A stretch of DNA of 64,000 nt, taken from assembly GCF_900107795.1 (NCBI RefSeq), contig NZ_FNRL01000004.1, forward strand, positions 124,001 through 188,000, in the 5' to 3' direction. The position numbers were made by a program, and so were the translations under genes. Within the stretch, counting starts at the first letter, position 1. Each line of letters opens with the position of its first letter. This DNA is from Chitinophaga terrae (ex Kim and Jung 2007). GTDB taxonomy: Bacteria > Bacteroidota > Bacteroidia > Chitinophagales > Chitinophagaceae. The notes under the pieces are model-generated. The model did not search any database. It was given only the letters and a program-made list of their open reading frames with translations, and was not told the DNA's origin. Below are positions 36,589 through 44,385 of the stretch, piece after piece.

Positions 36589-36795
36589 TTTCACGCAAAG
36601 GGGCAAAGTTTGAAAAAAGGGGCATAAGATTTTTTTTAAGGGAAATAAGAAAGCAAAGAAGGAGGAAATTATGTTATATAATATTGTGTTATATAGCATT
36701 ATACTATCTTCGCTTCCTTCATTTCCTTTGCTTTCTTATTTCCCTTAAAAAAAATCTTATGCCCCTTTTTTCAAACTTTGCGCCTTTGCGTGCAA
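36589..36795. repeat. Long palindromic element, copy 2
   Basis: Arms of about 70 bp (36589-36658 and 36726-36795) pair with only two mismatches near the outer end and are perfect over about 50 bp inside. Outer end TTTCACGCAAAGGGGCAAAG and inner GGGGCATAAGATTTTTTTTAAG are shared in layout with copy 1 at 9400. The first base lies right after the stop codon of the transporter gene. Confidence 0.9.
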
Positions 36796-36807
36796 CCACG
36801 CGCGTGG
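36796..36807. promoter_or_regulatory. 12-bp perfect palindrome before cfa
   Basis: CCACGCGCGTGG abuts the outer end of palindromic element copy 2 and lies 30 bp before the cyclopropane synthase ATG. Operator-like; the regulator is unknown. Confidence 0.3.
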
Positions 36808-36837
36808 GTTGTGTGTTTCATATAGAAATGTGTAGCC

Positions 36838-37995
36838 ATGAACGCGAAAAGTATTGTTACCCGTCTCCTTGATGCTGCCGGTATTACTCCTGATGGCAGC
36901 GCACCTTATGATATACATATTAATAACGAGCAGTTCTACACGGAGGCCCTGCATAAAGGTTCGCTGGGCCTGGGCGAATCATATATGAAAGGGTACTGGG
37001 ATAGCGAGGCGCTGGACGAATTTTTTGCCAGGATATTGTCTGCCCGGTTAGATGAAAAAATAAAACGAGACCTTGGATTCAGGATGCAGATACTGCTGGC
37101 CAGGCTATTTAATTTTCAGCGGCCTAACAAAGCTGTGGAGAATGGAAGCCGGCACTATGACCTGGGCAACGACCTGTTCGAACTGATGCTGGATAAGCGG
37201 TTGACGTATACCTGCGCATTCTGGGAAGGCGCCAGGAACCTGGATGAGGCCCAGGAGAACAAGCTGGATCTGACCTGCCGTAAACTTAACTTACGGCCAG
37301 GGATGCACGTACTGGATATTGGCTGCGGCTGGGGTAGCTTTGCTCAGTTCGCTGCTTCAAAATACGGGGTGAAGGTGACAGGCGTTACCATCTCCAAAGA
37401 GCAGGTGGCGTTGGCTAAAGAAAAGTGTAAAGGTTTGCCGGTCGATATCCGGCTAACGGATTACAGGGCGCTCGACGAGAAATTTGATGCAATTGTTTCG
37501 CTGGGAATGTTTGAGCATGTAGGGTATAAGAATTACAGGACCTATATGGAAGTAGCGCATCGCTGCCTGAAAGACAACGGCTTGTTCCTGTTGCATACGA
37601 TAGGAGGCAATGTTGCGAATGCGTTTACAGACCGCTGGTTGAATAAATACATCTTTCCTAATGCCATGATCCCGACCATGGGATTGATAGGCCAGAGTTT
37701 CGAAGACCTTTTTGTTATGGAACACTGGCAGAATTTCGGGGTAGACTATGATCGTACTTTGCTGGCCTGGTACGAAAATGTGCAGCGGAACTGGGACCGG
37801 TTGAAATCGAAATATGACCAGCGTTTCTTCAGGATGTGGAAGTATTATCTACTTTCCTGCGCCGGCTCATTCAGGGCGCGTACCAGCCAGTTATGGCAGA
37901 TGGTGCTAAGCAAGGAAGGAGTGCCCGGAGGGTATAAATTTAAGAACAGGGCAACGGTACCCGGGTATGCAACTGTAACGGGGAACGTTGTATGA
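36838..37995 (+). CDS. cfa: Cyclopropane-fatty-acyl-phospholipid synthase
   Basis: 385 residues. An N-terminal lipid-contact region (LGESYMKGYWDSEALDEFFARIL) is followed by a class I methyltransferase domain with the SAM loop LDIGCGWGSFAQFAA (about residue 158) and the family motifs NGSRHYDLGNDLFELMLDKRLTYTCAFW and SLGMFEHVGYKNY. The enzyme adds a methylene group from S-adenosylmethionine across double bonds of membrane phospholipid acyl chains, protecting against acid and other stress. Length and motifs agree with the E. coli-type enzyme. Monocistronic, convergent with an SRPBCC gene. Confidence 0.92.
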   Translation: MNAKSIVTRLLDAAGITPDGSAPYDIHINNEQFYTEALHKGSLGLGESYMKGYWDSEALDEFFARILSARLDEKIKRDLGFRMQILLARLFNFQRPNKAVENGSRHYDLGNDLFELMLDKRLTYTCAFWEGARNLDEAQENKLDLTCRKLNLRPGMHVLDIGCGWGSFAQFAASKYGVKVTGVTISKEQVALAKEKCKGLPVDIRLTDYRALDEKFDAIVSLGMFEHVGYKNYRTYMEVAHRCLKDNGLFLLHTIGGNVANAFTDRWLNKYIFPNAMIPTMGLIGQSFEDLFVMEHWQNFGVDYDRTLLAWYENVQRNWDRLKSKYDQRFFRMWKYYLLSCAGSFRARTSQLWQMVLSKEGVPGGYKFKNRATVPGYATVTGNVV

Positions 37996-38007
37996 ACATT
38001 CCCCGTT
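37977..38007. terminator. Bidirectional terminator between cfa and the SRPBCC gene
   Basis: Perfect 9-bp arms AACGGGGAA (37977-37985) and TTCCCCGTT (37999-38007), overlapping the cfa stop codon, with T-rich sequence to the right. Confidence 0.6.
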
Positions 38008-38012
38008 TCCTG

Positions 38013-38465
38013 TTATTTTTTCATATAATCAAACGCTCCCTTACGGAGGTTGATGTTGTATTCTAAATAAGCTTTCATGCAGGAGAGGAAGTTAGACCAG
38101 CCGTAGGCATTGCCGTTCAGCCATTTTATTCCTTCTTCATTATTATCCAGCTTTCCTTCTGTAACTGTTACCAGGGTAGCATTGCCTGGCCTGGGTTCCA
38201 GCGTGATATTGACGTCTGTAAAATGCCCTCTTACTCCTTCCCATTGAAATGCAACTTGTTTATCTTCCACAACTGTTACTACCTTAATATCCATCTTTTC
38301 ATCGAACTCCGGGAACTGCCAGGTGATCGTTTTACCTGCCGCTAAAACGTCAGACCCGTAAGAAATAAAGTAGTTCGACATTTTCTTAGGGTCAATAATG
38401 GCTTCAAATACTTCGTGGGGTGTTTTGCTGATCTGTATAGATCCCTTGATTTCAAGTTTTTCCAT
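38013..38465 (-). CDS. SRPBCC-fold (AHSA1/START-like) protein
   Basis: 150 residues from the ATG at 38465; the longer in-frame ORF from 38513 adds an unlikely 16-residue extension. Sequence pattern is that of the Activator-of-Hsp90-homologue-1 group: ISKTPHEVFEAIIDPKKMSNYFI at the start and EGIKWLNGNAYGWSNFLSCMKAYLE at the C-terminal helix. The fold binds hydrophobic ligands; no specific role is assignable. It lies 69 bp downstream of a small membrane protein gene on the same strand. Confidence 0.85.
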   Translation of the reverse strand: MEKLEIKGSIQISKTPHEVFEAIIDPKKMSNYFISYGSDVLAAGKTITWQFPEFDEKMDIKVVTVVEDKQVAFQWEGVRGHFTDVNITLEPRPGNATLVTVTEGKLDNNEEGIKWLNGNAYGWSNFLSCMKAYLEYNINLRKGAFDYMKK

Positions 38466-38534
38466 AATGAAAGATTTAAGAATAGAAAGAGAACAGCAAT
38501 TTACAAAAACCAATCAGGAACCCAATAAACACTT

Positions 38535-38891
38535 TTATTGTTCCTTTCGTTTGTCTTCCATATGTTTTTCATAATTCTTCAGGTTCACAAGGAAAACCAG
38601 CAGGATGATAATGATAGTAACCAGTATAATATAGGCTGCCACAAATGGGAAATTGGAAATAGTCATCGGCATCAGGCTGGGTTCTTTTTCCAACGGGCGA
38701 AGAGCGGGCGTGTCTCCCGCCGGCGTTTTACTGGCTTCTTCCTGTACAGGACTGCTCACGGGCCTGGAAACATCGGACGGAGGAACAGCGTGCACCCCGA
38801 TAAGTGTTTTGCTTTCTTCAGGAAGCGCTGCCCGGGTTTTAAAGGTTATCAGCAACAATAATAGGAGTAGGAGAGATGTTTTATTGCTCAT
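38535..38891 (-). CDS. Small membrane protein of unknown function
   Basis: 118 residues. It starts with a Leu-rich signal or anchor (TSLLLLLLLLITF), followed by a Pro/Ser/Thr-rich linker (residues 25-75) and one transmembrane helix (about 83-105, AAYIILVTIIIILLVFLV), then a charged cytoplasmic end (YEKHMEDKRKEQ). No family recognised. The coherent signal-linker-helix layout argues for a real gene over the overlapping forward ORFs. Upstream of the SRPBCC gene. Confidence 0.6.
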   Translation of the reverse strand: MSNKTSLLLLLLLLITFKTRAALPEESKTLIGVHAVPPSDVSRPVSSPVQEEASKTPAGDTPALRPLEKEPSLMPMTISNFPFVAAYIILVTIIIILLVFLVNLKNYEKHMEDKRKEQ

Positions 38892-39446
38892 GTCGCAACT
38901 TTTTTATGTCATCCATTAAAATGTTCATCGCAATAGCAGCAGTATCCCGGTGCTAACCGTTGATCTACATGGCAGGAACGGGTTCAAAACTCCACATTCT
39001 GGCTACGGGAATAGCTGATATGTGGATTTGTCTACTTGGTTCATGTTGGGCTGTTCACAAGATCTGTCAGGTAGCGGATATGCCATAACAGTGATTTTCT
39101 TTACCGCCATTACATGAAAAAAGAGAAAATGAATTAAAGGGAAATACCCGGCATAACAATGATTGTATTTTTCTCTGTTTATCCATCATCATCAGCCGGT
39201 CCTGTAACTCTTTAAGTATTAGGAAATAGTTGCCAATGCAGGGATTGAACGGCTGCCGGGAGTAATGCAGAAAATGTGACTTCACCTTTGGGTACAAAGT
39301 TTTCAGGATTGCTGGGTTTGTTCATAAGAAGTTTGTTTCGTCTCAATAGAATACAATTAACAGGCTGTAAGTGTTTGCTTGATAATTATATAAATAATGT
39401 AGTAATATGAGCCGGACTGGTGCAAAAGTTGTTATGGCTCAATTAA
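38892..39446. other. Gene-poor intergenic region
   Basis: About 550 bp without a supported gene. A leftward 76-codon ORF (39067-39297) has a basic, unstructured-looking translation and no recognised family. No hairpin-plus-T terminator or tRNA stands out to me. Confidence 0.5.
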
Positions 39447-39950
39447 ATGTTTCAACTTATGAAAGAGTTAACAACAAGTAAAAGCAGACACCTGTTTGAA
39501 AAGATGTCAGAGAAGGTGATTTCGATGACAGGCAGCCCCCTGGCGTTCTTTATAGCCCTTGGCACTATCATCGCCTGGGCGGTAAGCGGCCCCATATTCA
39601 ATTACTCCGATACCTGGCAGCTGGTGATCAATACTGGAACTACCATTATCACGTTTTTAATGGTATTTATCATCCAGAAATCCCAGAATAAGGATTCGAA
39701 ATCAGTGCAATTAAAACTGAATGAATTGATTGCGGCAAATAAAATGGCCAGCAACAGGTTGATCGATGTAGAGAGTTTGTCGGAAGAAGAACTGGATATC
39801 CTTCATAAATATTATTGCCTCATGGTGGAAGAAACCAAAAAGCGGGTGAATGTGCATGAATCCCATTCCGTGGAAGAGGCCATAGGTGATGCATTGAGCA
39901 AACATGAGGAGGACCTGAGAACAAGGAAGAAGAAAATGGACCAGGAATAG
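39447..39950 (+). CDS. Low-affinity iron permease family protein
   Basis: 167 residues with two transmembrane helices (about 30-50, SPLAFFIALGTIIAWAVSGPIF; and 57-76, LVINTGTTIITFLMVFIIQK) and a cytoplasmic helical tail. The text SDTWQLVINTGTTIITFLMVFIIQKSQNKD is characteristic of the bacterial family related to the low-affinity iron permease Fet4 and of small two-helix inner-membrane proteins. Iron transport by bacterial members is not well established. A second in-frame ATG at 39459 may be the true start. Confidence 0.8.
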   Translation: MFQLMKELTTSKSRHLFEKMSEKVISMTGSPLAFFIALGTIIAWAVSGPIFNYSDTWQLVINTGTTIITFLMVFIIQKSQNKDSKSVQLKLNELIAANKMASNRLIDVESLSEEELDILHKYYCLMVEETKKRVNVHESHSVEEAIGDALSKHEEDLRTRKKKMDQE

Positions 39951-39981
39951 CATCCCACCGGTTAGCAGTTCCGGCTTCCTG

Positions 39982-41949
39982 TTATGCCTGTAACAACTGT
40001 TGCAGTTGCTGAAGGATCTTTTTCATATTGATACCTTTTCCCAGCAACCCTTTTAAAAGATCTCCTTCTGTTTCCAGGCGCTCTTTCATATTGTAGATAT
40101 TGAAGTCCCCGATCTTTAACCCTTTTTTTACTTCTTCCCAGCGCAGGGGGGCCGATACCGTGGCTCCGGGCTTAGGGCGAAGGGAATAAGCCGCCGCCAT
40201 GGTCTGTATCTGCCGGTTCTGCAAAAAATCCAGGTAGATCTTTCCCTTTCTTTTTGAAGGATTCCTTTCAATACTGGTGAATTTAGGTAATTGCCGGTGT
40301 ACCAGTCCAACGATCAGTTCAGCGAGCATCCTCGACTGGTCAAATGTATATTTAGCGCCCAGCGGGATCAGTATATGCATGCCCGTTGATCCGGAGGTTT
40401 TTACGAAAGATGGCGCGCCAATACTGTCTAACACTTCTTTTACCACTTGCGCACATTGTATTACCTGGTTAAATGAATTGGTATCAGGATCGAGGTCGAT
40501 TAAGCAATAATCAGGAAAGTCCGGTTTGGTAGTGCGGCTATGCCAGGGATTCAACTCAATACAGCCCATATTGGCCATATAAAGCAGGGTGGCAAGGTCT
40601 TCACATACAAGGAACTCTTTGCGGTTGCCGTCCGATTCGCTGATATAAGGAAACCTTGGTATCCAGTCGGCTACTTTATCTTCTACATTTTTCTGATAGA
40701 AGTTGAAACCTTTAATACCTTCCGGAAACCGGTTCAGCGACTGCGGGCGGTCTTCCAGGTAAGGAAGTATGTAATCGGCTATGTCGGCGTAATAGTTGAT
40801 CATATCCCGTTTCGTGATCCCTTCGTCAGGCCAGTATAATTTGTTGAGATTAGTAAATTTAAGGAGTTGGCCTGCTACTTTCGTTTCTACCTGGTCTTCA
40901 GTTCCTGACAGGAAAAGACCGGATGCCTGCTTTTTCTTCCTGGTAGTTGCAGGCGGGGGCACTGTCTGCACATTTTTTTCATCTTTCGCTCTTTTGTCTT
41001 CCCTTAGCCCGACGAAAATGGGCTGCCTCAGGATACCGTCCCTGGTCGCTTCAGAGAACTTTACTTCGCATACCAGCTCTGGTTTCAGCCAGGTTGCAGG
41101 CATATTGGTTTTAGGCGCAACGGCAAAAGGACTGCGTTCTGTGATCAGGGGCTGGAATTTTTGATAGAGTGATTTCAGCAACTCGTCGTTAAATCCTCCG
41201 CCGGTATGGCCAATGTATTTAAGCTGGCTGCCTTCATACTTGCCCAGGATAACGGCGCCGAAATTCTTCCTGCTGTTCCTTCCTTCCGTGTAGCCGCAGA
41301 TGATAGCATCCATTTTATGGGTGTATTTGATCTTCAACCAGGAGGCGGTACGCCGGCCAATGACGTATTTGCTGTCCATGGCTTTTCCCATGACGCCTTC
41401 CAGCCCCTTGCTCACCGCGGCTTCATAAAACGCTGTTCCCTGGCCGGTTATATGGTTACTGAAGCTGACAAGATTGCTGGCAGGAAGTACAGCGGCCAGG
41501 ATCTCTTTTCTTTGAACCAGTGGCAGGTTGATGAGCGATCTTCCTTCGTACCATATAATATCAAAAACATAATAAACCAGTCGGGCGCTTTGTGTATGCT
41601 TGAGGTAATTCTGCAACACCTGGAAATCGGGATTGCCATTATCGTCCAGCGCTACTATTTCTCCATCCAGTACAGCATTTAGATTCAGCTTTTTAAGTTC
41701 CCTGTAGATAGCTGAAAATTGCTGGTTGAACGACTGGAGATTCCTCGACATTAAGTTTACATCGTTGCCCGAGAGATAGGCAACAGCGCGGTAGCCATCC
41801 CATTTGATCTCGAACAGCCAGTCGTCGTTGTCGAAAGCCTTCGTGGTGGCCGTTGCCAGCATGGGCTTGAAAGGTTGCGGGAAATCCTTGCTCACGCTGC
41901 CTTTCAGCAGTTCGTTCACCGATGGAGTTAATTTTTTCCTTCTTGCCAT
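39982..41949 (-). CDS. ligD: ATP-dependent DNA ligase LigD with ligase and polymerase domains, no phosphoesterase domain
   Basis: 655 residues. The ligase domain comes first (about 25-320) with the adenylated Lys49 in EIKWDGYRA, plus LDGEIVALD and KGLEGVMGK. A lysine-rich linker (about 337-345) leads to the polymerase/primase domain (about 355-640), with the catalytic acidic pair in CLIDLDPD and the motif SGSTGMHILIPL. LigD repairs double-strand breaks by non-homologous end joining together with Ku. The 3'-phosphoesterase module seen in many LigD proteins is absent. No ku gene is visible in the window. It begins 2 bp after the GH13 gene, so the two are co-transcribed. Confidence 0.93.
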   Translation of the reverse strand: MARRKKLTPSVNELLKGSVSKDFPQPFKPMLATATTKAFDNDDWLFEIKWDGYRAVAYLSGNDVNLMSRNLQSFNQQFSAIYRELKKLNLNAVLDGEIVALDDNGNPDFQVLQNYLKHTQSARLVYYVFDIIWYEGRSLINLPLVQRKEILAAVLPASNLVSFSNHITGQGTAFYEAAVSKGLEGVMGKAMDSKYVIGRRTASWLKIKYTHKMDAIICGYTEGRNSRKNFGAVILGKYEGSQLKYIGHTGGGFNDELLKSLYQKFQPLITERSPFAVAPKTNMPATWLKPELVCEVKFSEATRDGILRQPIFVGLREDKRAKDEKNVQTVPPPATTRKKKQASGLFLSGTEDQVETKVAGQLLKFTNLNKLYWPDEGITKRDMINYYADIADYILPYLEDRPQSLNRFPEGIKGFNFYQKNVEDKVADWIPRFPYISESDGNRKEFLVCEDLATLLYMANMGCIELNPWHSRTTKPDFPDYCLIDLDPDTNSFNQVIQCAQVVKEVLDSIGAPSFVKTSGSTGMHILIPLGAKYTFDQSRMLAELIVGLVHRQLPKFTSIERNPSKRKGKIYLDFLQNRQIQTMAAAYSLRPKPGATVSAPLRWEEVKKGLKIGDFNIYNMKERLETEGDLLKGLLGKGINMKKILQQLQQLLQA

Positions 41950-41951
41950 TA

Positions 41952-43553
41952 TTATTTTTTTAATCGTATAACCAGTCCTTCATCGCCTAACAATGCAATG
42001 GGCGACTGCACTTCTGTACCTTCCCTGTTCACTTCCGTTGCTACAACAACGGTACCCGAATAACCGGTGCTTTCTGTTTCAAAAAAAGCAGGACGATGGG
42101 TCAGGTTTAGTATTATCAAAAAGCTGTCCTGGTTTTCTACTTTTCGTATATACGCCAGCAGTTGGTGGTTGGCAAGTACCTCTTTATAACTGCCCAGTTG
42201 CAGCGATGGTTCGGCATGCCGCAACGCGATCAGGCGCCTGTACAATTGCAGCAGGCTACCGGGTTGCGCCCGTTCTGCCTGCACATTGATCCGCGGGTAG
42301 TCAACGGCCACAGGCAGCCAGGGGCGGGCAGCAGAGAAGCCGGCATATTCGCTGTCGTCCCATTGCATTGGGGTACGTACCGGGTCCCTGCTCATTTGTT
42401 TATCTGGCATCCGGAGGCCTTGCGGGTCGCGGGTCTCAGCGGGCAATACAGGTACGTCTTTCATGCCTGTTTCTTCCCCGTAATAAATAGTAGGCGTACC
42501 CCGTAAGGTAAGCAGCAGGAGAGCTGCAACAGGTGTTTGCTCCCTGCCGATCCGGGTAGCAAGGCGGGGCCGGTCGTGGTTGCCCAGCACCCAGTTTGGC
42601 CAGCCATCGGCGGGCAGATGCTGTTCGTAGGAGTTGATAGCTTCCGAAAGTGCGGTAGCTGTCCAGGGCAGGGAAAGCAGCATGAAGTTGAAAGGTAAAT
42701 GGGCGCCCGATTGATTCACGCCATAATAGGCCATCAGTTTATCCAGGGGCAGGTATACCTCTGCAATCATCACCCGGTCGGGGTATTCGTTGAATACCTT
42801 TCGCATGCCGCTTACTATCTCGTGCACGGCCGGCTGGTCGGTCGAGTAAAGGGGCAGCAGCGTATCGTATTCGGGCATACTGGATTCATACGCCGGGTTA
42901 GGCGGGTTATCCGGCCAGGTATCGTCTTTGATCACATGCCAGAGCACATCGATCCTGAAGCCGTCAACGCCTTTATTCATCCAGAACCTGATCACATCGT
43001 ACATGGCTGCCTGCACTTCAGGGTTCCGCCAGTTAAGATCGGGTTGTTCTTTCAGAAAGCCGTGGTAGTAGTACTGTTGGGTGTTTTCGTCCCATTCCCA
43101 GGCGCTGCCGCCAAAAACGCTTCTCCAGTTGTTGGGCGCAGTGCCATCTTCTTTCGGGTTCCGCCACAGGTACCAATCCCTTTTCGCGCTGGAACGGGAG
43201 CTCTTTGATTCGATGAACCAGGGATGCTGATCGGAAGTATGGTTAGGTACAAAATCCAGGATGAGTTTCATATTTCGTTGATGCACTTCCTTTAGCAGGC
43301 GATCAAAATCTTCCATTGTACCAAAAAGCGGGTATATGCCGGTATAATCGGAAACATCGTATCCGAAATCGGCCATGGGAGAAGGAAAGATAGGAGAGAG
43401 CCAGATGGCGTTAATGCCCAGCCATTGCAGGTAATCGAGCCGCTGGATAATGCCATTGAGATCGCCCACGCCATCGGCATCGCTGTCCTGAAACGAACGC
43501 GGGTAGATCTGGTATATCACGCCTGTTTGCCACCAATAAGTCAGCTGTTCCAT
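41952..43553 (-). CDS. GH13-family alpha-glucosidase
   Basis: 533 residues without a signal peptide, so cytoplasmic. The (beta/alpha)8 barrel starts at once (WWQTGVIYQIYPRSFQDSDADGVGD). Conserved regions are FVPNHTSD, the nucleophile Asp202 in GFRIDVLW, the acid Glu265 in MIAEVYLP and the stabilising Asp327 in VLGNHDRPR. This is the oligo-1,6-glucosidase/alpha-glucosidase type of GH13, acting on maltose, isomaltose or short malto-oligosaccharides; the exact linkage is not certain. It sits between an FNR-like regulator gene (53 bp upstream) and ligD (2 bp downstream), an unusual neighbourhood. Confidence 0.92.
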   Translation of the reverse strand: MEQLTYWWQTGVIYQIYPRSFQDSDADGVGDLNGIIQRLDYLQWLGINAIWLSPIFPSPMADFGYDVSDYTGIYPLFGTMEDFDRLLKEVHQRNMKLILDFVPNHTSDQHPWFIESKSSRSSAKRDWYLWRNPKEDGTAPNNWRSVFGGSAWEWDENTQQYYYHGFLKEQPDLNWRNPEVQAAMYDVIRFWMNKGVDGFRIDVLWHVIKDDTWPDNPPNPAYESSMPEYDTLLPLYSTDQPAVHEIVSGMRKVFNEYPDRVMIAEVYLPLDKLMAYYGVNQSGAHLPFNFMLLSLPWTATALSEAINSYEQHLPADGWPNWVLGNHDRPRLATRIGREQTPVAALLLLTLRGTPTIYYGEETGMKDVPVLPAETRDPQGLRMPDKQMSRDPVRTPMQWDDSEYAGFSAARPWLPVAVDYPRINVQAERAQPGSLLQLYRRLIALRHAEPSLQLGSYKEVLANHQLLAYIRKVENQDSFLIILNLTHRPAFFETESTGYSGTVVVATEVNREGTEVQSPIALLGDEGLVIRLKK

Positions 43554-43606
43554 AGCAGTAAGATTGTTCTGTTGATGGAACGAATAACTATGGCGCTTTG
43601 TTTCGT

Positions 43607-44275
43607 TTAGGCTGAAGCTATATTTTTTAGTTTTTTGTCTTGCAGTACCGTGATGTTCTTCCCGTCTACTTCTATGAGTTGGTCCTGCGACAGTTCCTGC
43701 AGGTTGCGGTAAACTGTTTCGTAGGTAGTGCCTATATAGGAAGCGAGATCTTGCCGGCTGATATTGAACGGCTGGTTATGGTTCAGGTGATGCAGGTGAA
43801 GCAATGCGTCGGCCAGCCGGCCTTTTACTTCCTGGTGCACGAGGCTGCTCATCTTTCTTTCTATCTCCTGCAGTTCATCTGCAAAAAACTCCATTAGTTT
43901 AACAGAAACAGCAGGATTTACTTTCATAGACGCCGCAAAGAACGGGAGCGGTACAAAACAGACGGTGGTGTCCTCCATTGCGGTGGCTGAAATGCTGTAG
44001 ATCTTTTCTGCACTGGTTAATCCCCTGTGCCCCAACACATCTCCTTTCTGGGCAAATCGCAGGATAAGCTCCTTGTCGCCCCATGGTTTATGGACCTTCA
44101 CCCTTCCGCTATATAAGAAAAATATCCCTGTTACAGGTGTGCCTGCTTCAAAGATACTGGCGTTCTTTTTAAAAGATAAGTGTTGCCTATGTTCTGCGAT
44201 CGCGGGTTTCCACTCGGCCATGCTTTGCTGGCAGAGGAAGCAGGTACGCAGATCACAGTTATTACTCTTCTTCAT
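43607..44275 (-). CDS. CRP/FNR-family regulator with four FNR-like cysteines
   Basis: 222 residues: a cyclic-nucleotide-binding-like beta-roll (about 30-130), a dimer helix (about 130-155) and a C-terminal helix-turn-helix (FNISRQDLASYIGTTYETVYRNLQEL). Cys7, Cys12 and Cys15 lie at the N-terminus and Cys106 in the beta-roll; E. coli FNR has three N-terminal Cys and one 93 residues later, and here the gap from the third is 91. This supports an oxygen-sensing iron-sulfur cluster, though spacing among the first three differs (x4, x2 instead of x2, x5). The recognition helix has E-T-V-Y-R, close to the FNR E-x-x-S-R. An FNR-box-like palindrome lies in the divergent promoter region. Confidence 0.9.
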   Translation of the reverse strand: MKKSNNCDLRTCFLCQQSMAEWKPAIAEHRQHLSFKKNASIFEAGTPVTGIFFLYSGRVKVHKPWGDKELILRFAQKGDVLGHRGLTSAEKIYSISATAMEDTTVCFVPLPFFAASMKVNPAVSVKLMEFFADELQEIERKMSSLVHQEVKGRLADALLHLHHLNHNQPFNISRQDLASYIGTTYETVYRNLQELSQDQLIEVDGKNITVLQDKKLKNIASA

Positions 44276-44328
44276 GGCCGCAATAGTAATATTTTTTCAC
44301 CTGATTTTGTTAAAAAATGTTGTTTTAT

Positions 44329-44349
44329 ATGATTTAGATCATACTTTTG
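44329..44349 (+). promoter_or_regulatory. FNR-box-like palindrome overlapping a -7 promoter element
   Basis: ATGAT-TTAG-ATCAT (44329-44342) is a perfect inverted repeat close to the FNR/CRP-type consensus TTGAT-N4-ATCAA. The last base begins TACTTTTG (44342-44349), a perfect Bacteroidota -7 element (TAnnTTTG) facing the ClC gene, with a TTG at 44320-44322. Binding here would directly affect ClC transcription. Confidence 0.65.
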
Positions 44350-44385
44350 TAGTGATTTTATGAGATTTACTATATTTTTTGTTGT

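Noticed and set aside
39067..39297. Leftward 76-codon ORF in the gene-poor region
   Set aside because: No family and no structural features; probably chance.
42699..43208. Forward 169-codon ORF opposite GH13
   Set aside because: Antisense shadow of the alpha-glucosidase catalytic region.
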